From HGM10611 sp964384805 (GTDB lineage: Bacteria > Bacillota_I > Bacilli_A > ML615J-28 > CAG-313), in NCBI GenBank assembly GCA_964384805.1, contig CAYLLO010000016.1, positions 1 to 26,123 of the forward strand: a stretch of 26,123 nucleotides of DNA, read 5' to 3'. The translations under genes were made by a program, and so were the position numbers. Shown here one piece after another: positions 1-7,233 of the stretch (positions within the stretch are counted from its first letter, which is position 1; every line of letters starts with the position of its first letter). Below the pieces are notes generated by a model. The model worked only from the letters and a program-made list of their open reading frames with translations, searched no databases and was not told the origin of the DNA.

Positions 1-35
1 GTATAATTGTTTACTGCCTTTTTAACTTTTTCCAT
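1..35 (-). CDS. possible start of a gene leaving the window on the left (partial)
   Basis: An ATG opens an uninterrupted frame to the window edge that reads MEKVKKAVNNY. It lies about 13 bases after the expected start point of the promoter at 55-83. No Shine-Dalgarno sequence precedes it, unlike nearly every other gene here, so the ATG may be chance and the transcript could be an RNA gene. Too short to identify. Confidence 0.25.
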   Translation of the reverse strand, partial: MEKVKKAVNNY

Positions 36-54
36 TTTTTGCTGGCAAACTAGG

Positions 55-83
55 GTTATAGCATATTTTGACTTTTTTTTCAA
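55..83 (-). promoter_or_regulatory. leftward sigma-A type promoter with extended -10
   Basis: On the minus strand TTGAAA (83-78) is separated by 17 bases from TATAAC (60-55), which is preceded by TGC, an extended -10. It points out of the window, away from pheT, so a separate transcription unit begins here. Confidence 0.6.
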
Positions 84-170
84 TTATAATACAATGGATA
101 ATTTTAGAAATATCAACAATTGTTAATGACTTAGTGAAATCATCTACTTTTATTATTCCTATCTATAGTA

Positions 171-200
171 AAAATACTACCCATTATAGGTAGTACTTTT
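171..200 (-). terminator. terminator of the pheST operon
   Basis: TACTACC (175-181) pairs with GGTAGTA (189-195) around a 7-base loop. On the minus strand the stem is followed by a run of T, and it lies about 55 bases past the pheT stop. The plus strand also has T after the stem, so it may work in both directions. Bases 201-256 show nothing further. Confidence 0.7.
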
Positions 201-256
201 ATAATTTTTCTAAGGTATTTTATCCAAAACCTCAAAGGGTTTAACATATCTTTTAT

Positions 257-2671
257 TTAACTACGAAGCTTGGCTTGATATCTAAATTCAGCCATTTTGA
301 TTATTTTATTCATTTTACTAGTTATAATTTCATCAGTTAAAACTTCATCTGATTCTAAAGTAACCCGGAAAGCAACGCTCTTTAAATCGGCTCCTAATTT
401 TTCTCCTGTATAGATATCAAAAACCACAACATTTTTAATCATTGCTTTATCAGTTTTGTAAATAGCCTCAATTATCGATCCTACATTTTGATCTTTGTTC
501 ATAACTAGTGCTAAATCCCGTTCAACAGCTGGAAGTTTTGACATTTGTTGAAAAATAACTGCTTCTAAATTAATCTTAAATAACTTTTCAATATTAATTT
601 CAAAAACATATGTTTCTTCTAAAGCCTCTTTTTGAGCATAACCTGGATGAACTTCACCAATGAATCCTATTAATTCATTATTTACATATATTCCAGCACT
701 ACGTTTAGGATGAAGTTCTTTACATGGATTCTCTAATACTTGATAGGTTTCTTTAATTCCTAAACGACTAAATACAGCTTCAACTACCCCTTTAATAGTA
801 TAGAAATCAACCTTTTCATGAACATTTTGGTGACGATAGCTAGAAAATTCATTTGTCATAGCCCCGCCCAAAATCATTTCCGATTTAACTTCATTATTTT
901 CATCTAAATAATAACGATTGCTTAATTCAAAAATATGAACATCATTATTTTTACGCATTTTATTGTATTTGACCGTTTCTAGTAAACTTGGAACAATTCC
1001 TAGTCTAACCGTTGAACGTTCTTCACTAATTGGATTTAATAGTTTAATTTCTTTATATTTTTCAGGATAAATATTAGTAAATTTTTCATTAAATTTAGAA
1101 CTTACTAACGTATAAGTTAGAACTTCGCGTAATCCTATTTCGGATAATGTAGTTCCAATTATACGGCGCATTTTTTGAGATTTAGTAAGAGCTCCTGATA
1201 AATCCATTTTCGGTAAACTTTCATTTAATTTATCATAACCATGGAGTCTTGCAATTTCTTCAATAATATCTTGTTTAATGGTGATATCTAACCGACGATT
1301 AGGAACCATTATATCAATAGATGTTTTTTCATTCTCTTGTTTAGTAACTGTGGCTGAAAATCCTAATTTTTGACAAATATCAACAATTTCACTTGTTGAA
1401 ATATGTACTCCTAAATATAATTCTAAATCTTTTTCCGTTAAAGATATCTTTTTACTAGGAACGTCCGTAATTCCTTTATGCACATAACCTTTTAACACTT
1501 TACCACCAGCATATTTTTCTAATAAATAGCATGCGTAATTAGCGGCCAAAATTGTTTGATTTAAATCAACTCCTCGTTCATAACGAACACTCGCTTCACT
1601 TCTTAAACCTAACCGAGCAGAAGTCTTACGGATAGAAAGGGGTTTAAAAACAGCCGATTCTAAAACAATATTTTTCGTATTATCAGATACTCCAGAATTG
1701 CTACATCCCATGACTCCCGCAATACATGTTACACGATTACCATCTGTAATAACAATATCCTTTTCCGTAAGTGTTCTTTCTTGTTCATCAAGCGTTATGG
1801 TTTTTTCGCCATCTTTGGCACATCTTACTACAATCTTATCACCTAAAACATCTTGATCAAAAGCATGAAGAGGTTGACCAAATAAAACTAAAATATAGTT
1901 TGTGATATCAACAACATTATTAATAGGACGAATACCTGCGGCAATAAGTCTGGCTTTAATAAAATTAGGTGATTCTTTAATTTCTACATTTTTAATGACT
2001 CGCGCATAATATGATAGGCAATCCTCGGTTTCCAGTTCAACACTTATTTCTTCACTTGCTAAAGTATCAAGTTCGGTTGGCTCATTGTATTCTACTACTC
2101 TTTTTCTATCATACATTGCTGAAACGTCATTCGCAACCCCATTCATAGATAATAAATCCATACGATTTGGTGTAAGACCTAATTCAATAGAAGCATCATC
2201 CAATTCTAAATATTCAAGTGCGTTAACCCCTAAAGGAGCATCATCATCTAAGACATATATCCCTTTAGCATATTTTTCAGGAACGTATTTACTTTCTAAC
2301 CCAAGCTCTGCTAAAGAACAAATCATTCCTTTTGATTCAACCCCACGAACCTTTGCTTGTTTAATTACTCCGCCAAGTAACGCTGCTCCTGGTAAGGCTA
2401 ACATAATTTTTTGCCCCTTAGCCACATTAGGAGCACCACAAACAATTTGTAATACTTCTGTACCAGTATTAACCATACATATATGTAAATGATCAGAATC
2501 GGGATGTTCTACAACAGATTCAACATAACCTACAATAATATTTGAAGCATCAGTTACTTTTTCTGTCCCTTCTACTTCAATTGAATAAAGCGATAAATCT
2601 CTAACTAATTCATCAAAGCTAATATTCTCTAAATCAACTAATTGTTTTAACCATTTATAAGAGACTTTCAT
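257..2671 (-). CDS. pheT: phenylalanine--tRNA ligase beta subunit
   Basis: PheT is the large subunit of the cytoplasmic (alpha-beta)2 enzyme that charges tRNA-Phe; it binds tRNA and edits mischarged Tyr. About 804 residues, the normal bacterial length. Seen in order: an N-terminal tRNA-binding OB domain (about residues 40-150, with HPDSDHLHICMV and CGAPNVAKGQ), the B3/B4 editing region, the B5 domain, the catalytic-like core, and a C-terminal anticodon-binding FDX-ACB domain beginning near KLPAVERDLALVM. I chose the seventh codon of the open frame as start: the upstream ATG would sit inside the ribosome site AAGGGGAG, which lies in the last codons of pheS and is correctly spaced for this ATG. 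The gene begins one base after the pheS stop, so the two are cotranscribed and probably translationally coupled, under control of the pheS T-box. Confidence 0.97.
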   Translation of the reverse strand: MKVSYKWLKQLVDLENISFDELVRDLSLYSIEVEGTEKVTDASNIIVGYVESVVEHPDSDHLHICMVNTGTEVLQIVCGAPNVAKGQKIMLALPGAALLGGVIKQAKVRGVESKGMICSLAELGLESKYVPEKYAKGIYVLDDDAPLGVNALEYLELDDASIELGLTPNRMDLLSMNGVANDVSAMYDRKRVVEYNEPTELDTLASEEISVELETEDCLSYYARVIKNVEIKESPNFIKARLIAAGIRPINNVVDITNYILVLFGQPLHAFDQDVLGDKIVVRCAKDGEKTITLDEQERTLTEKDIVITDGNRVTCIAGVMGCSNSGVSDNTKNIVLESAVFKPLSIRKTSARLGLRSEASVRYERGVDLNQTILAANYACYLLEKYAGGKVLKGYVHKGITDVPSKKISLTEKDLELYLGVHISTSEIVDICQKLGFSATVTKQENEKTSIDIMVPNRRLDITIKQDIIEEIARLHGYDKLNESLPKMDLSGALTKSQKMRRIIGTTLSEIGLREVLTYTLVSSKFNEKFTNIYPEKYKEIKLLNPISEERSTVRLGIVPSLLETVKYNKMRKNNDVHIFELSNRYYLDENNEVKSEMILGGAMTNEFSSYRHQNVHEKVDFYTIKGVVEAVFSRLGIKETYQVLENPCKELHPKRSAGIYVNNELIGFIGEVHPGYAQKEALEETYVFEINIEKLFKINLEAVIFQQMSKLPAVERDLALVMNKDQNVGSIIEAIYKTDKAMIKNVVVFDIYTGEKLGADLKSVAFRVTLESDEVLTDEIITSKMNKIIKMAEFRYQAKLRS

Positions 2672-2672
2672 T

Positions 2673-3707
2673 TTATTCTCCCCTTTCAAATTGTTTTAAG
2701 AAACGAACATCATTAGTATATAAGTGACGAATATCATCAATACCATGACGTAACATTGTAACCCGTTCAATTCCAATACCAAAAGCAAAGCCCCGCATTA
2801 CTTCTGGATCATAGCCTGCAGCTTTTAAAACATTAGGATGAACCATTCCAGCTCCTAAGATTTCAATCCAACCTGTTTTTTTACACATTGAACAGCCTTT
2901 TCCACCACATTTAAAACATGAAACATCTACTTCAACACTAGGTTCTGTGAAGGGAAAATATGAAGGTTTAAATCTTATTTGACGATTTTCTCCAAACATC
3001 TTTTTAATAAATAAACTAAGCGTTCCTTTTAAATCAGACATGGTGATATCTTTATCGACAACTAACCCTTCAAATTGCATAAATTGATGTGAATGGGTGG
3101 CATCATCATCATCACGGCGATAAACTTTACCAGGACATAAAATTTTGATAGGTTTACCACCCGCAGCTAACATCGTTCTGGCTTGAACAGGTGAAGTTTG
3201 TGTGCGCATTAATAAATTATCTGTAACATAAAATGAATCTTGCATATCACGTGCTGGATGCCCTTTAGGAACATTTAACATTTCAAAGTTATATAAATCA
3301 AGTTCTACTTCTGGTCCTTCCGCAATATCATAACCCATACCAATAAAAATATCTTCTACTTCTCTAATAGTTTGTGTCATAACATGTAAAGAACCATGTG
3401 AAAAAGCTTTACCAGGCAAAGTTACATCAATTTTTTCACTTTCTAATTTAGCATTAACTACGGCCTCTTCAATTGCTAAACGACGCTCATTAATTGTTTG
3501 TTCAATAAACTTTTTAAATTCATTAGCTTTTTGTCCAAAAGATTTTTTTTCTTCTGGGGAAAGAGAACCCATTTGTTTCATAATTTCATTTAAAGGACTC
3601 TTCTTCCCTAAATATTCGGCACGACATTCATTAAGTTCTAATTGAGTGATTGCGGAAGAAATTTTTTCACCCGCAGCTTTTTTCATTTGTTCTAATTTTT
3701 TTAACAT
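2673..3707 (-). CDS. pheS: phenylalanine--tRNA ligase alpha subunit
   Basis: PheS is the catalytic subunit of phenylalanyl-tRNA synthetase, making Phe-AMP and transferring Phe to tRNA. It has 344 residues, typical for the family. The N-terminal 90 residues form the helical tRNA-binding arm. Class II motifs follow: GHPARDMQDSFYV (149-161), motif 2 with KVYRRDDDDATHSHQF (194-209), and motif 3 in GFAFGIGIERVTMLRHGIDD (306-325). A four-Cys patch, CFKCGGKGCSMC (264-275), could bind metal; similar Cys clusters occur in many bacterial PheS. A GGAGGA ribosome site sits just upstream of the ATG. First gene of the pheS-pheT operon, and preceded by a T-box leader ending in a terminator only about 10 bases from the ATG. 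Confidence 0.97.
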   Translation of the reverse strand: MLKKLEQMKKAAGEKISSAITQLELNECRAEYLGKKSPLNEIMKQMGSLSPEEKKSFGQKANEFKKFIEQTINERRLAIEEAVVNAKLESEKIDVTLPGKAFSHGSLHVMTQTIREVEDIFIGMGYDIAEGPEVELDLYNFEMLNVPKGHPARDMQDSFYVTDNLLMRTQTSPVQARTMLAAGGKPIKILCPGKVYRRDDDDATHSHQFMQFEGLVVDKDITMSDLKGTLSLFIKKMFGENRQIRFKPSYFPFTEPSVEVDVSCFKCGGKGCSMCKKTGWIEILGAGMVHPNVLKAAGYDPEVMRGFAFGIGIERVTMLRHGIDDIRHLYTNDVRFLKQFERGE

Positions 3708-3718
3708 AATTCCTCCAT

Positions 3719-3755
3719 AAAAAAATCCTTTGATATAGCTTCGCTATCCAAAGGA
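3719..3755 (-). terminator. T-box regulated terminator hairpin
   Basis: Near-perfect stem TCCTTTGGATAGC / GCTATATCAAAGGA with a GAA-type loop, followed by TTTTTTT on the minus strand. It is the alternative fold to the antiterminator built on the T-box core. Confidence 0.85.
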
Positions 3756-3975
3756 CGAAAATATTCGTGGTACCACCTTAATTTATAAAAGACTTTATTT
3801 TTTTATCTTTTACCTCATAATGCTTGATAACGCAGCATCCCTGCGAGTGTGATTAGCACTAACTCCAAAGGCGAACTTTCAAAAACATTTATTAGGCCTT
3901 TTCCACCAAACAAGGTCTTCTCTATAAATAAACTAGTTTTTTACTCTTCCTTTATCAACGTTTATATATACATAC
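3719..3975 (-). promoter_or_regulatory. T-box leader of pheST (tRNA-Phe sensing)
   Basis: The leader contains the T-box core AAGGTGGTACCACG (minus strand, 3779-3766). Just after it, GTCCTTTGGATAGC and its complement form a strong terminator hairpin (stem arms 3726-3739 and 3743-3755) followed by seven T. Upstream, GATAAAGGAAGAGTA matches the conserved 5' side of T-box Stem I. A TTC triplet (Phe codon) at 3875-3873 is placed where the specifier is expected. The bulge reads UGGU, whose last base pairs with an A73 discriminator as in tRNA-Phe. In this family uncharged tRNA stabilises the antiterminator and lets transcription through. The specifier position is inferred by eye. Confidence 0.9.
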
Positions 3976-3981
3976 ATCTTC

Positions 3982-4010
3982 ATTATATCAAAAACTTCTT
4001 ATTTTGTCCT
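3982..4010 (-). promoter_or_regulatory. pheST promoter
   Basis: Extended -10 TGATATAAT with TATAAT at 3987-3982; 17 bases upstream is AGGACA (4010-4005), a partial match to TTGACA. It sits at the 5' end of the T-box leader. Confidence 0.65.
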
Positions 4011-4040
4011 CTTTTTAGTAAATTAATGTTTTTTATCCCA

Positions 4041-4066
4041 AATAAAAAACCCTATTAAAGGGTTTT
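4041..4066 (-). terminator. terminator of the CotD-like gene
   Basis: AAAACCC (minus strand, 4066-4060) pairs with GGGTTTT (4053-4047) around a 6-base loop and is followed by T-rich sequence. The stop codon of the 4065-4361 gene falls inside the first arm. Confidence 0.75.
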
Positions 4067-4361
4067 ATTGTCTTTCACAAGAATCTTCATTAACATGAAC
4101 TTCGCTGCATGTATATTTAGGAATGAAGCAGTTTTCAGTAATATGATGATGAACCACTTTAGTATGGTAGTTATGAATGTATGGTTGTCTTGTGATATGG
4201 TATTGATCTATTACTTCTTCTGAACAAGTAACAATAGGTTGACATTCTTTGTAGGTGGTTGGACATTTAGGCTTAGGCATACATCCACAGCTATTGTTTT
4301 GATCATTCGGAGTATTATTAGAATTTACTTGGTTCATATTATTATTTAAGAAATTAAACAT
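4065..4361 (-). CDS. small His/Cys-rich protein resembling spore coat protein CotD
   Basis: A 98-residue protein. The first 25 residues are Asn-rich and low complexity. The rest holds seven Cys and a His-rich core, PYIHNYHTKVVHHHITENC (about residues 61-79), followed by FIPKYTCSEVHV. This core lines up with the pattern of CotD-family inner spore coat proteins (PHIHP-HTT-VNHxH-YFPHTxS) as I remember it. There is no signal peptide or membrane segment. A very strong ribosome site (AGGAGGTG) and its own terminator show it is a real single-gene unit. It could be a coat or surface-layer protein in a spore former, or a metal-binding protein of other function in a non-sporulating relative. The family match is by eye, with no alignment run. 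Confidence 0.55.
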   Translation of the reverse strand: MFNFLNNNMNQVNSNNTPNDQNNSCGCMPKPKCPTTYKECQPIVTCSEEVIDQYHITRQPYIHNYHTKVVHHHITENCFIPKYTCSEVHVNEDSCERQ

Positions 4362-4392
4362 AATTTACACCTCCTAGATACTACATTATATT

Positions 4393-4420
4393 TTTATAAC
4401 GCAATAAAGGTTTGTGTTAA
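4393..4420 (-). promoter_or_regulatory. candidate promoter of the CotD-like gene
   Basis: TTAACA (4420-4415), 16 bases, TATAAA (4398-4393) on the minus strand, about 30 bases before the ATG. A second TATAAT lies slightly nearer the gene but lacks a fitting -35. Confidence 0.4.
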
Positions 4421-4453
4421 TGCCTTAATTAGGAATTTTTCGACATTACTTTT

Positions 4454-4462
4454 TGATATAAT
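4454..4462 (+). promoter_or_regulatory. clpP extended -10 promoter
   Basis: TGATATAAT is an extended -10 element with no good -35. Transcription would start near 4469, downstream of the first in-frame ATG at 4466, which is why the next ATG at 4487 is taken as the clpP start. No CtsR-type repeat of GGTCAAA was seen. Confidence 0.55.
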
Positions 4463-4486
4463 ACCATGTGTAGGGGGTATATATAT

Positions 4487-5092
4487 ATGTATTTAACACC
4501 AATGGTTATCGAACAAACTTCAAGAGGAGAACGCAGTTTTGATATTTATTCAAGATTACTTCAAGATCGTATTATCTTAATTTTTGGAGAAATTGATGAT
4601 ACTTTAGCCAGTTCAGTTATTGCCCAAATGCTCTTTTTAGAAAGTGTAGATAAAGAAAAAGATATTTATTTATACATTAATTCCCCAGGAGGGCTAGTTA
4701 CCTCAGGACTTGCATTATATGATGTAATGAATTATATCAAACCTAATGTGGTAACAATTGGTATGGGGTTATGTGCTAGTATGGGCGCTTTCTTATTAGC
4801 TAGTGGTGAAAAAGGTAAAAGATACGCTTTAGAAAATACCAAAATTATGATTCATCAACCCTTAGGGGGAGCCAATGGGGCAGCTACGGATATTATGATT
4901 GCTGCTGAAGAGATAATTAAAACTAAACAAAAGTTGAATGAAATACTAGCCAAACAAACACATCAATCACTAGATAGAATTGCTAAAGACGTCGAACGTG
5001 ATTACTATATGAATTCTAATGAATCTTTAACTTATGGTTTAATTGATCATGTTCTTACTAAAAATCTTGATACCAATGTGGATAACTTGTAA
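4487..5092 (+). CDS. clpP: ATP-dependent Clp protease proteolytic subunit
   Basis: ClpP is the tetradecameric serine peptidase that degrades proteins fed to it by ClpX or ClpC in the cytoplasm. It has 201 residues, close to the usual length. The catalytic triad is visible: Ser98 in CASMGAFLLASGEKG, His123 in MIHQPLGGA, and Asp172 in VERDYYM. The N-terminal TPMVIEQTSRGERSFDIYSR is the conserved ClpP start region, and PGGLVTSGLALYD forms the handle and oxyanion area. An upstream ATG at 4466 is rejected because it overlaps the promoter start point; AGGGGG at 4472-4477 serves the ATG at 4487. The 3' end overlaps the convergent pseudouridine synthase gene by 35 bases. The Spx protein encoded at 6680 is a classical ClpXP substrate in Bacillus. 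Confidence 0.97.
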   Translation: MYLTPMVIEQTSRGERSFDIYSRLLQDRIILIFGEIDDTLASSVIAQMLFLESVDKEKDIYLYINSPGGLVTSGLALYDVMNYIKPNVVTIGMGLCASMGAFLLASGEKGKRYALENTKIMIHQPLGGANGAATDIMIAAEEIIKTKQKLNEILAKQTHQSLDRIAKDVERDYYMNSNESLTYGLIDHVLTKNLDTNVDNL

Positions 5093-5906
5093 TAGTTATC
5101 TTTTCTTTTGTGATCGGGTGAATAAATGAGAAAAGGTAGCTATGGAGTTTTAAATCATTTTCTTGACTTTTTCCATAAAGTTTATCACCAACAATTGGAT
5201 GTTTTAAATTACTAAAATGCACTCTTAATTGGTGGGTTTTACCGGTTACAAGCGTTGCCTCAACTAAAGTTTGAGTAATTTTTCTTTGTAAAACGTTATA
5301 TATTGTTTTACTATTAATATACTCATCGGTAACCATTCGTTTAATAACACTATGGGGATCTTTTTTAATTCCTAAAGTAATTTCTCCATCCTCTTTTAGA
5401 TCTCCTTCAACAATCAATAGATATTTTTTCTCTAGTTTAGCATCTTTCATCAAAGTTGTTGTATAAGTATCTTTACTTAAAACTACTATTCCACTAGTCG
5501 CAAAATCTAACCGATTTATAAAATGAATACCAGAGGCAATACCTTGGCGTTTATAATATCCCATAACATAATTAGCCAATGAATTATCGAAATGGTTTTT
5601 AGTTGGAATACAAGCCAAATTAGCAATTTTATCAACGATTAATAAATAACTATCTTCGTAAAGTATTTTGAAATCTTTATTAATCGGGGTAATATTATGA
5701 TTTTCTTTGTCAACAGGAATTATAACTTCTAAAATATCTTGATTTTTTAGTAAATAATAATTATACACTGCTTGATCATTTACTAAATATCTAATTGATT
5801 GTTTATTAATAAAGGTTAATAATGAGGCAGGTAGCTTATCGCTTAAATAATCTTTAATCATTATATAACCATTTTCAGGTAATGTTATATGATATTTTTT
5901 AATCAT
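5058..5906 (-). CDS. RluA-family pseudouridine synthase
   Basis: Family members isomerise uridine to pseudouridine in rRNA or tRNA. It has 282 residues, slightly short for the RluD type; about 75 residues precede the catalytic domain and could hold a degenerate S4 RNA-binding domain. The core motif is NRLDFATSGIVVLSK (about residues 130-144); the Asp is the family's catalytic residue, but the usual preceding His (HRLD) is Asn here. Other family blocks seen are the linker KKYLLIVEG, the TGKTHQLRVH motif, and HPIVGDKLYG. GGAGGT is correctly spaced before the ATG. The gene converges with clpP and overlaps its end by 35 bases. The target uridine cannot be told from sequence. Most likely a B. subtilis YjbO/YlyB-like enzyme. 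Confidence 0.88.
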   Translation of the reverse strand: MIKKYHITLPENGYIMIKDYLSDKLPASLLTFINKQSIRYLVNDQAVYNYYLLKNQDILEVIIPVDKENHNITPINKDFKILYEDSYLLIVDKIANLACIPTKNHFDNSLANYVMGYYKRQGIASGIHFINRLDFATSGIVVLSKDTYTTTLMKDAKLEKKYLLIVEGDLKEDGEITLGIKKDPHSVIKRMVTDEYINSKTIYNVLQRKITQTLVEATLVTGKTHQLRVHFSNLKHPIVGDKLYGKSQENDLKLHSYLFSFIHPITKEKITITSYPHWYQDF

Positions 5907-5927
5907 CGTGATACCTCCACATTTAAT

Positions 5928-5936
5928 ATTTTAGCA
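5928..5936 (-). promoter_or_regulatory. promoter of the pseudouridine synthase gene
   Basis: Extended -10 TGCTAAAAT on the minus strand, about 22 bases before the ATG, with no clear -35. Confidence 0.45.
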
Positions 5937-5983
5937 CATAAATTAAATTTAAGATTTTTAATAAATAATTTTTCGCATTTTGT

Positions 5984-6011
5984 TTGCTTTTTTTAGTTTA
6001 TAGTGTATAAT
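5984..6011 (+). promoter_or_regulatory. promoter of the CYTH-domain gene
   Basis: TATAAT at 6006-6011 with a weak -35 (TTGCTT, 5984-5989) 16 bases upstream. Start of the gene is 35 bases further on. Confidence 0.5.
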
Positions 6012-6046
6012 ACTACTAGTATAAAAGTGAAGATAGGTGATTATAT

Positions 6047-6610
6047 ATGGCAAATGATTTAGTTACATTTAAAACTTTACTATCAAAAGGCGAGTATTCT
6101 AGACTAGCAAAATTATATTCTGACAAACCATCTAACTTACAAATTAATTATTATTTTGATACTAGTCGTTTCACACTTAAAGCAGCCGAAATTTTATTAC
6201 GGGTAAGAAAACGTGATAATTACGAATTAACTTTAAGACGCAAAAAAGGTTATAATAAAATTGAAATTACTAATATTATTACCGAAGAAGAATTTAAGCA
6301 TTTTGTTGATACCGGAGAAATTCCTTCATTAGAAATTGCTGCTGAAATTGGAGAATTAATTAAGGGACAAACTCTTACTAATTATATGAGTTTATCAACT
6401 TTTAGAATTTTCTTTCCTTATGAAAAAGGTAATGTCGCAATTGATAAATGTGAATACTTAGGAGTTACTGATTATGAACTTGAGTATTCTTCACCAACAT
6501 ATGATTTAGGAAAAAAGAATTTTGTGGAACTAGTTAAATCTTTGGGTATTGTTTATAAAAAAAGCGAAGCTAAAATTAAACGAGCCTACAATGCATTAAA
6601 AAATTTATAG
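6047..6610 (+). CDS. CYTH-domain protein (YjbK-like, triphosphate tunnel fold)
   Basis: A 187-residue protein with the length and pattern of the CYTH family (adenylate cyclase 2 / thiamine triphosphatase), which hydrolyse or bind triphosphate compounds inside a beta-barrel tunnel. Seen: INYYFDTSRFTLK (about 35-47), the basic strands LLRVRKRDNYELTLRRKKG (50-68), then FRIFFPYEKGNVAIDKCEYLG (about 120-140) and YELEY near residue 145. The N-terminal signature ExExK of active members is not intact: the corresponding stretch reads DLVTFKTLLSK and keeps only the Lys. Activity may therefore differ from the YjbK type. AGGTGA precedes the ATG with good spacing. It is a single-gene unit with its own promoter and terminator. 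Confidence 0.75.
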   Translation: MANDLVTFKTLLSKGEYSRLAKLYSDKPSNLQINYYFDTSRFTLKAAEILLRVRKRDNYELTLRRKKGYNKIEITNIITEEEFKHFVDTGEIPSLEIAAEIGELIKGQTLTNYMSLSTFRIFFPYEKGNVAIDKCEYLGVTDYELEYSSPTYDLGKKNFVELVKSLGIVYKKSEAKIKRAYNALKNL

Positions 6611-6636
6611 GTGGTTTTTTACCACTTTTTTATTTT
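6611..6636 (+). terminator. terminator of the CYTH-domain gene
   Basis: GTGGT / ACCAC stem with a T loop followed by TTTTTTA, starting right after the stop codon. Confidence 0.7.
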
Positions 6637-6649
6637 AAATACCACAAAT

Positions 6650-6677
6650 AAAAAGGCTGAAATTTCAGCCTTTTTTT
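6650..6677 (-). terminator. bidirectional terminator between the CYTH gene and spx
   Basis: Palindrome AAAAAGGCTGAAA / TTTCAGCCTTTTT with T runs on both strands. It ends spx on the minus strand and is a second stop for the CYTH gene. Confidence 0.85.
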
Positions 6678-6679
6678 AC

Positions 6680-7093
6680 TTATATAATATTTTTGTCGTC
6701 ACTGTCTTTATCAAAACTGCTAAAACATTCGCGATTTCTTAATTCTTTAGGTAGAAAAATCGTAATGTCTTCATTATTGTAACCAACTTGTAATTCGTTC
6801 TCATTAATAATGATAGGACGCTTTAAAACACTAGGATTTTCAATAATAAAATCTACTAATTCTTGAATCGTCATGCTGTCTGGTTCTAATTGTTTTTCTT
6901 TAAAAACTTTAGAACGTGTAGATATTATATCATCAAAGCCATTTTCACTATTAGCAAGCATTTTAAAAATATCTTCTTTGCTTAATTTAATACTGAAAAT
7001 ATTCTTTTCTGAATATGGTATTTTATATTGGTCAAACCATTTTTTAGCCTTTCGACAAGAAGCACAGCTTGGCGTTGTATAAATCTGAATCAT
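6680..7093 (-). CDS. spx: Spx transcriptional regulator (ArsC/Spx family)
   Basis: Spx binds the RNA polymerase alpha C-terminal domain and redirects transcription under disulfide stress; in Bacillus ClpXP degrades it. It has 137 residues. The redox switch C10-A-S-C13 is at the expected place in MIQIYTTPSCASCRKAKKWF. Other Spx blocks are NIFSIKLSKEDI, DDIISTRSKVFK, and KRPIIINENELQVGYNNEDI followed by FLP. The match to Bacillus Spx is close over the whole length, so Spx is preferred over an arsenate reductase. A longer frame could start at TTG, but GGAGGT sits 7 bases before the ATG at 7093. The gene has its own promoter and terminator. Confidence 0.92.
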   Translation of the reverse strand: MIQIYTTPSCASCRKAKKWFDQYKIPYSEKNIFSIKLSKEDIFKMLANSENGFDDIISTRSKVFKEKQLEPDSMTIQELVDFIIENPSVLKRPIIINENELQVGYNNEDITIFLPKELRNRECFSSFDKDSDDKNII

Positions 7094-7148
7094 ATTTATT
7101 ACCTCCAAGTATATTTACTGATACAAATATTAATTCATCACTTATTTA

Positions 7149-7177
7149 ATTTTATCATATTTTTTTAGATTTTTCAA
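7149..7177 (-). promoter_or_regulatory. spx promoter
   Basis: TTGAAA (7177-7172), 17 bases, TAAAAT (7154-7149) preceded by TGA, an extended -10. It is a clear sigma-A promoter about 55 bases before the spx ATG. Confidence 0.75.
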
Positions 7178-7233
7178 TACTCAATTTAAAAATTATTACC
7201 TTTTTGTGACAATTTGTGAGTTAGTAATTATTT

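Noticed and set aside
68..95. Plus-strand promoter TTGACT-16-TACAAT
   Set aside because: It leads toward the end of pheT with no gene or RNA to serve, and overlaps a better minus-strand promoter.
2085..2492. 135-residue plus-strand ORF inside pheT
   Set aside because: Antisense shadow of a strongly conserved gene, with no ribosome site.
3849..4058. 69-residue plus-strand ORF
   Set aside because: It lies within the pheST T-box leader on the other strand and has no family features or ribosome site.
6680..7093. Arsenate reductase (ArsC)
   Set aside because: The CxxC at 10-13 and the RPIII-LQVGYN block match Spx over the full length, and no arsenic genes are nearby.
7203..7219. Direct repeat TTTGTGA twice after the opp operon
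   Set aside because: Two 7-base copies in AT-rich DNA; no terminator or operator can be argued from this.
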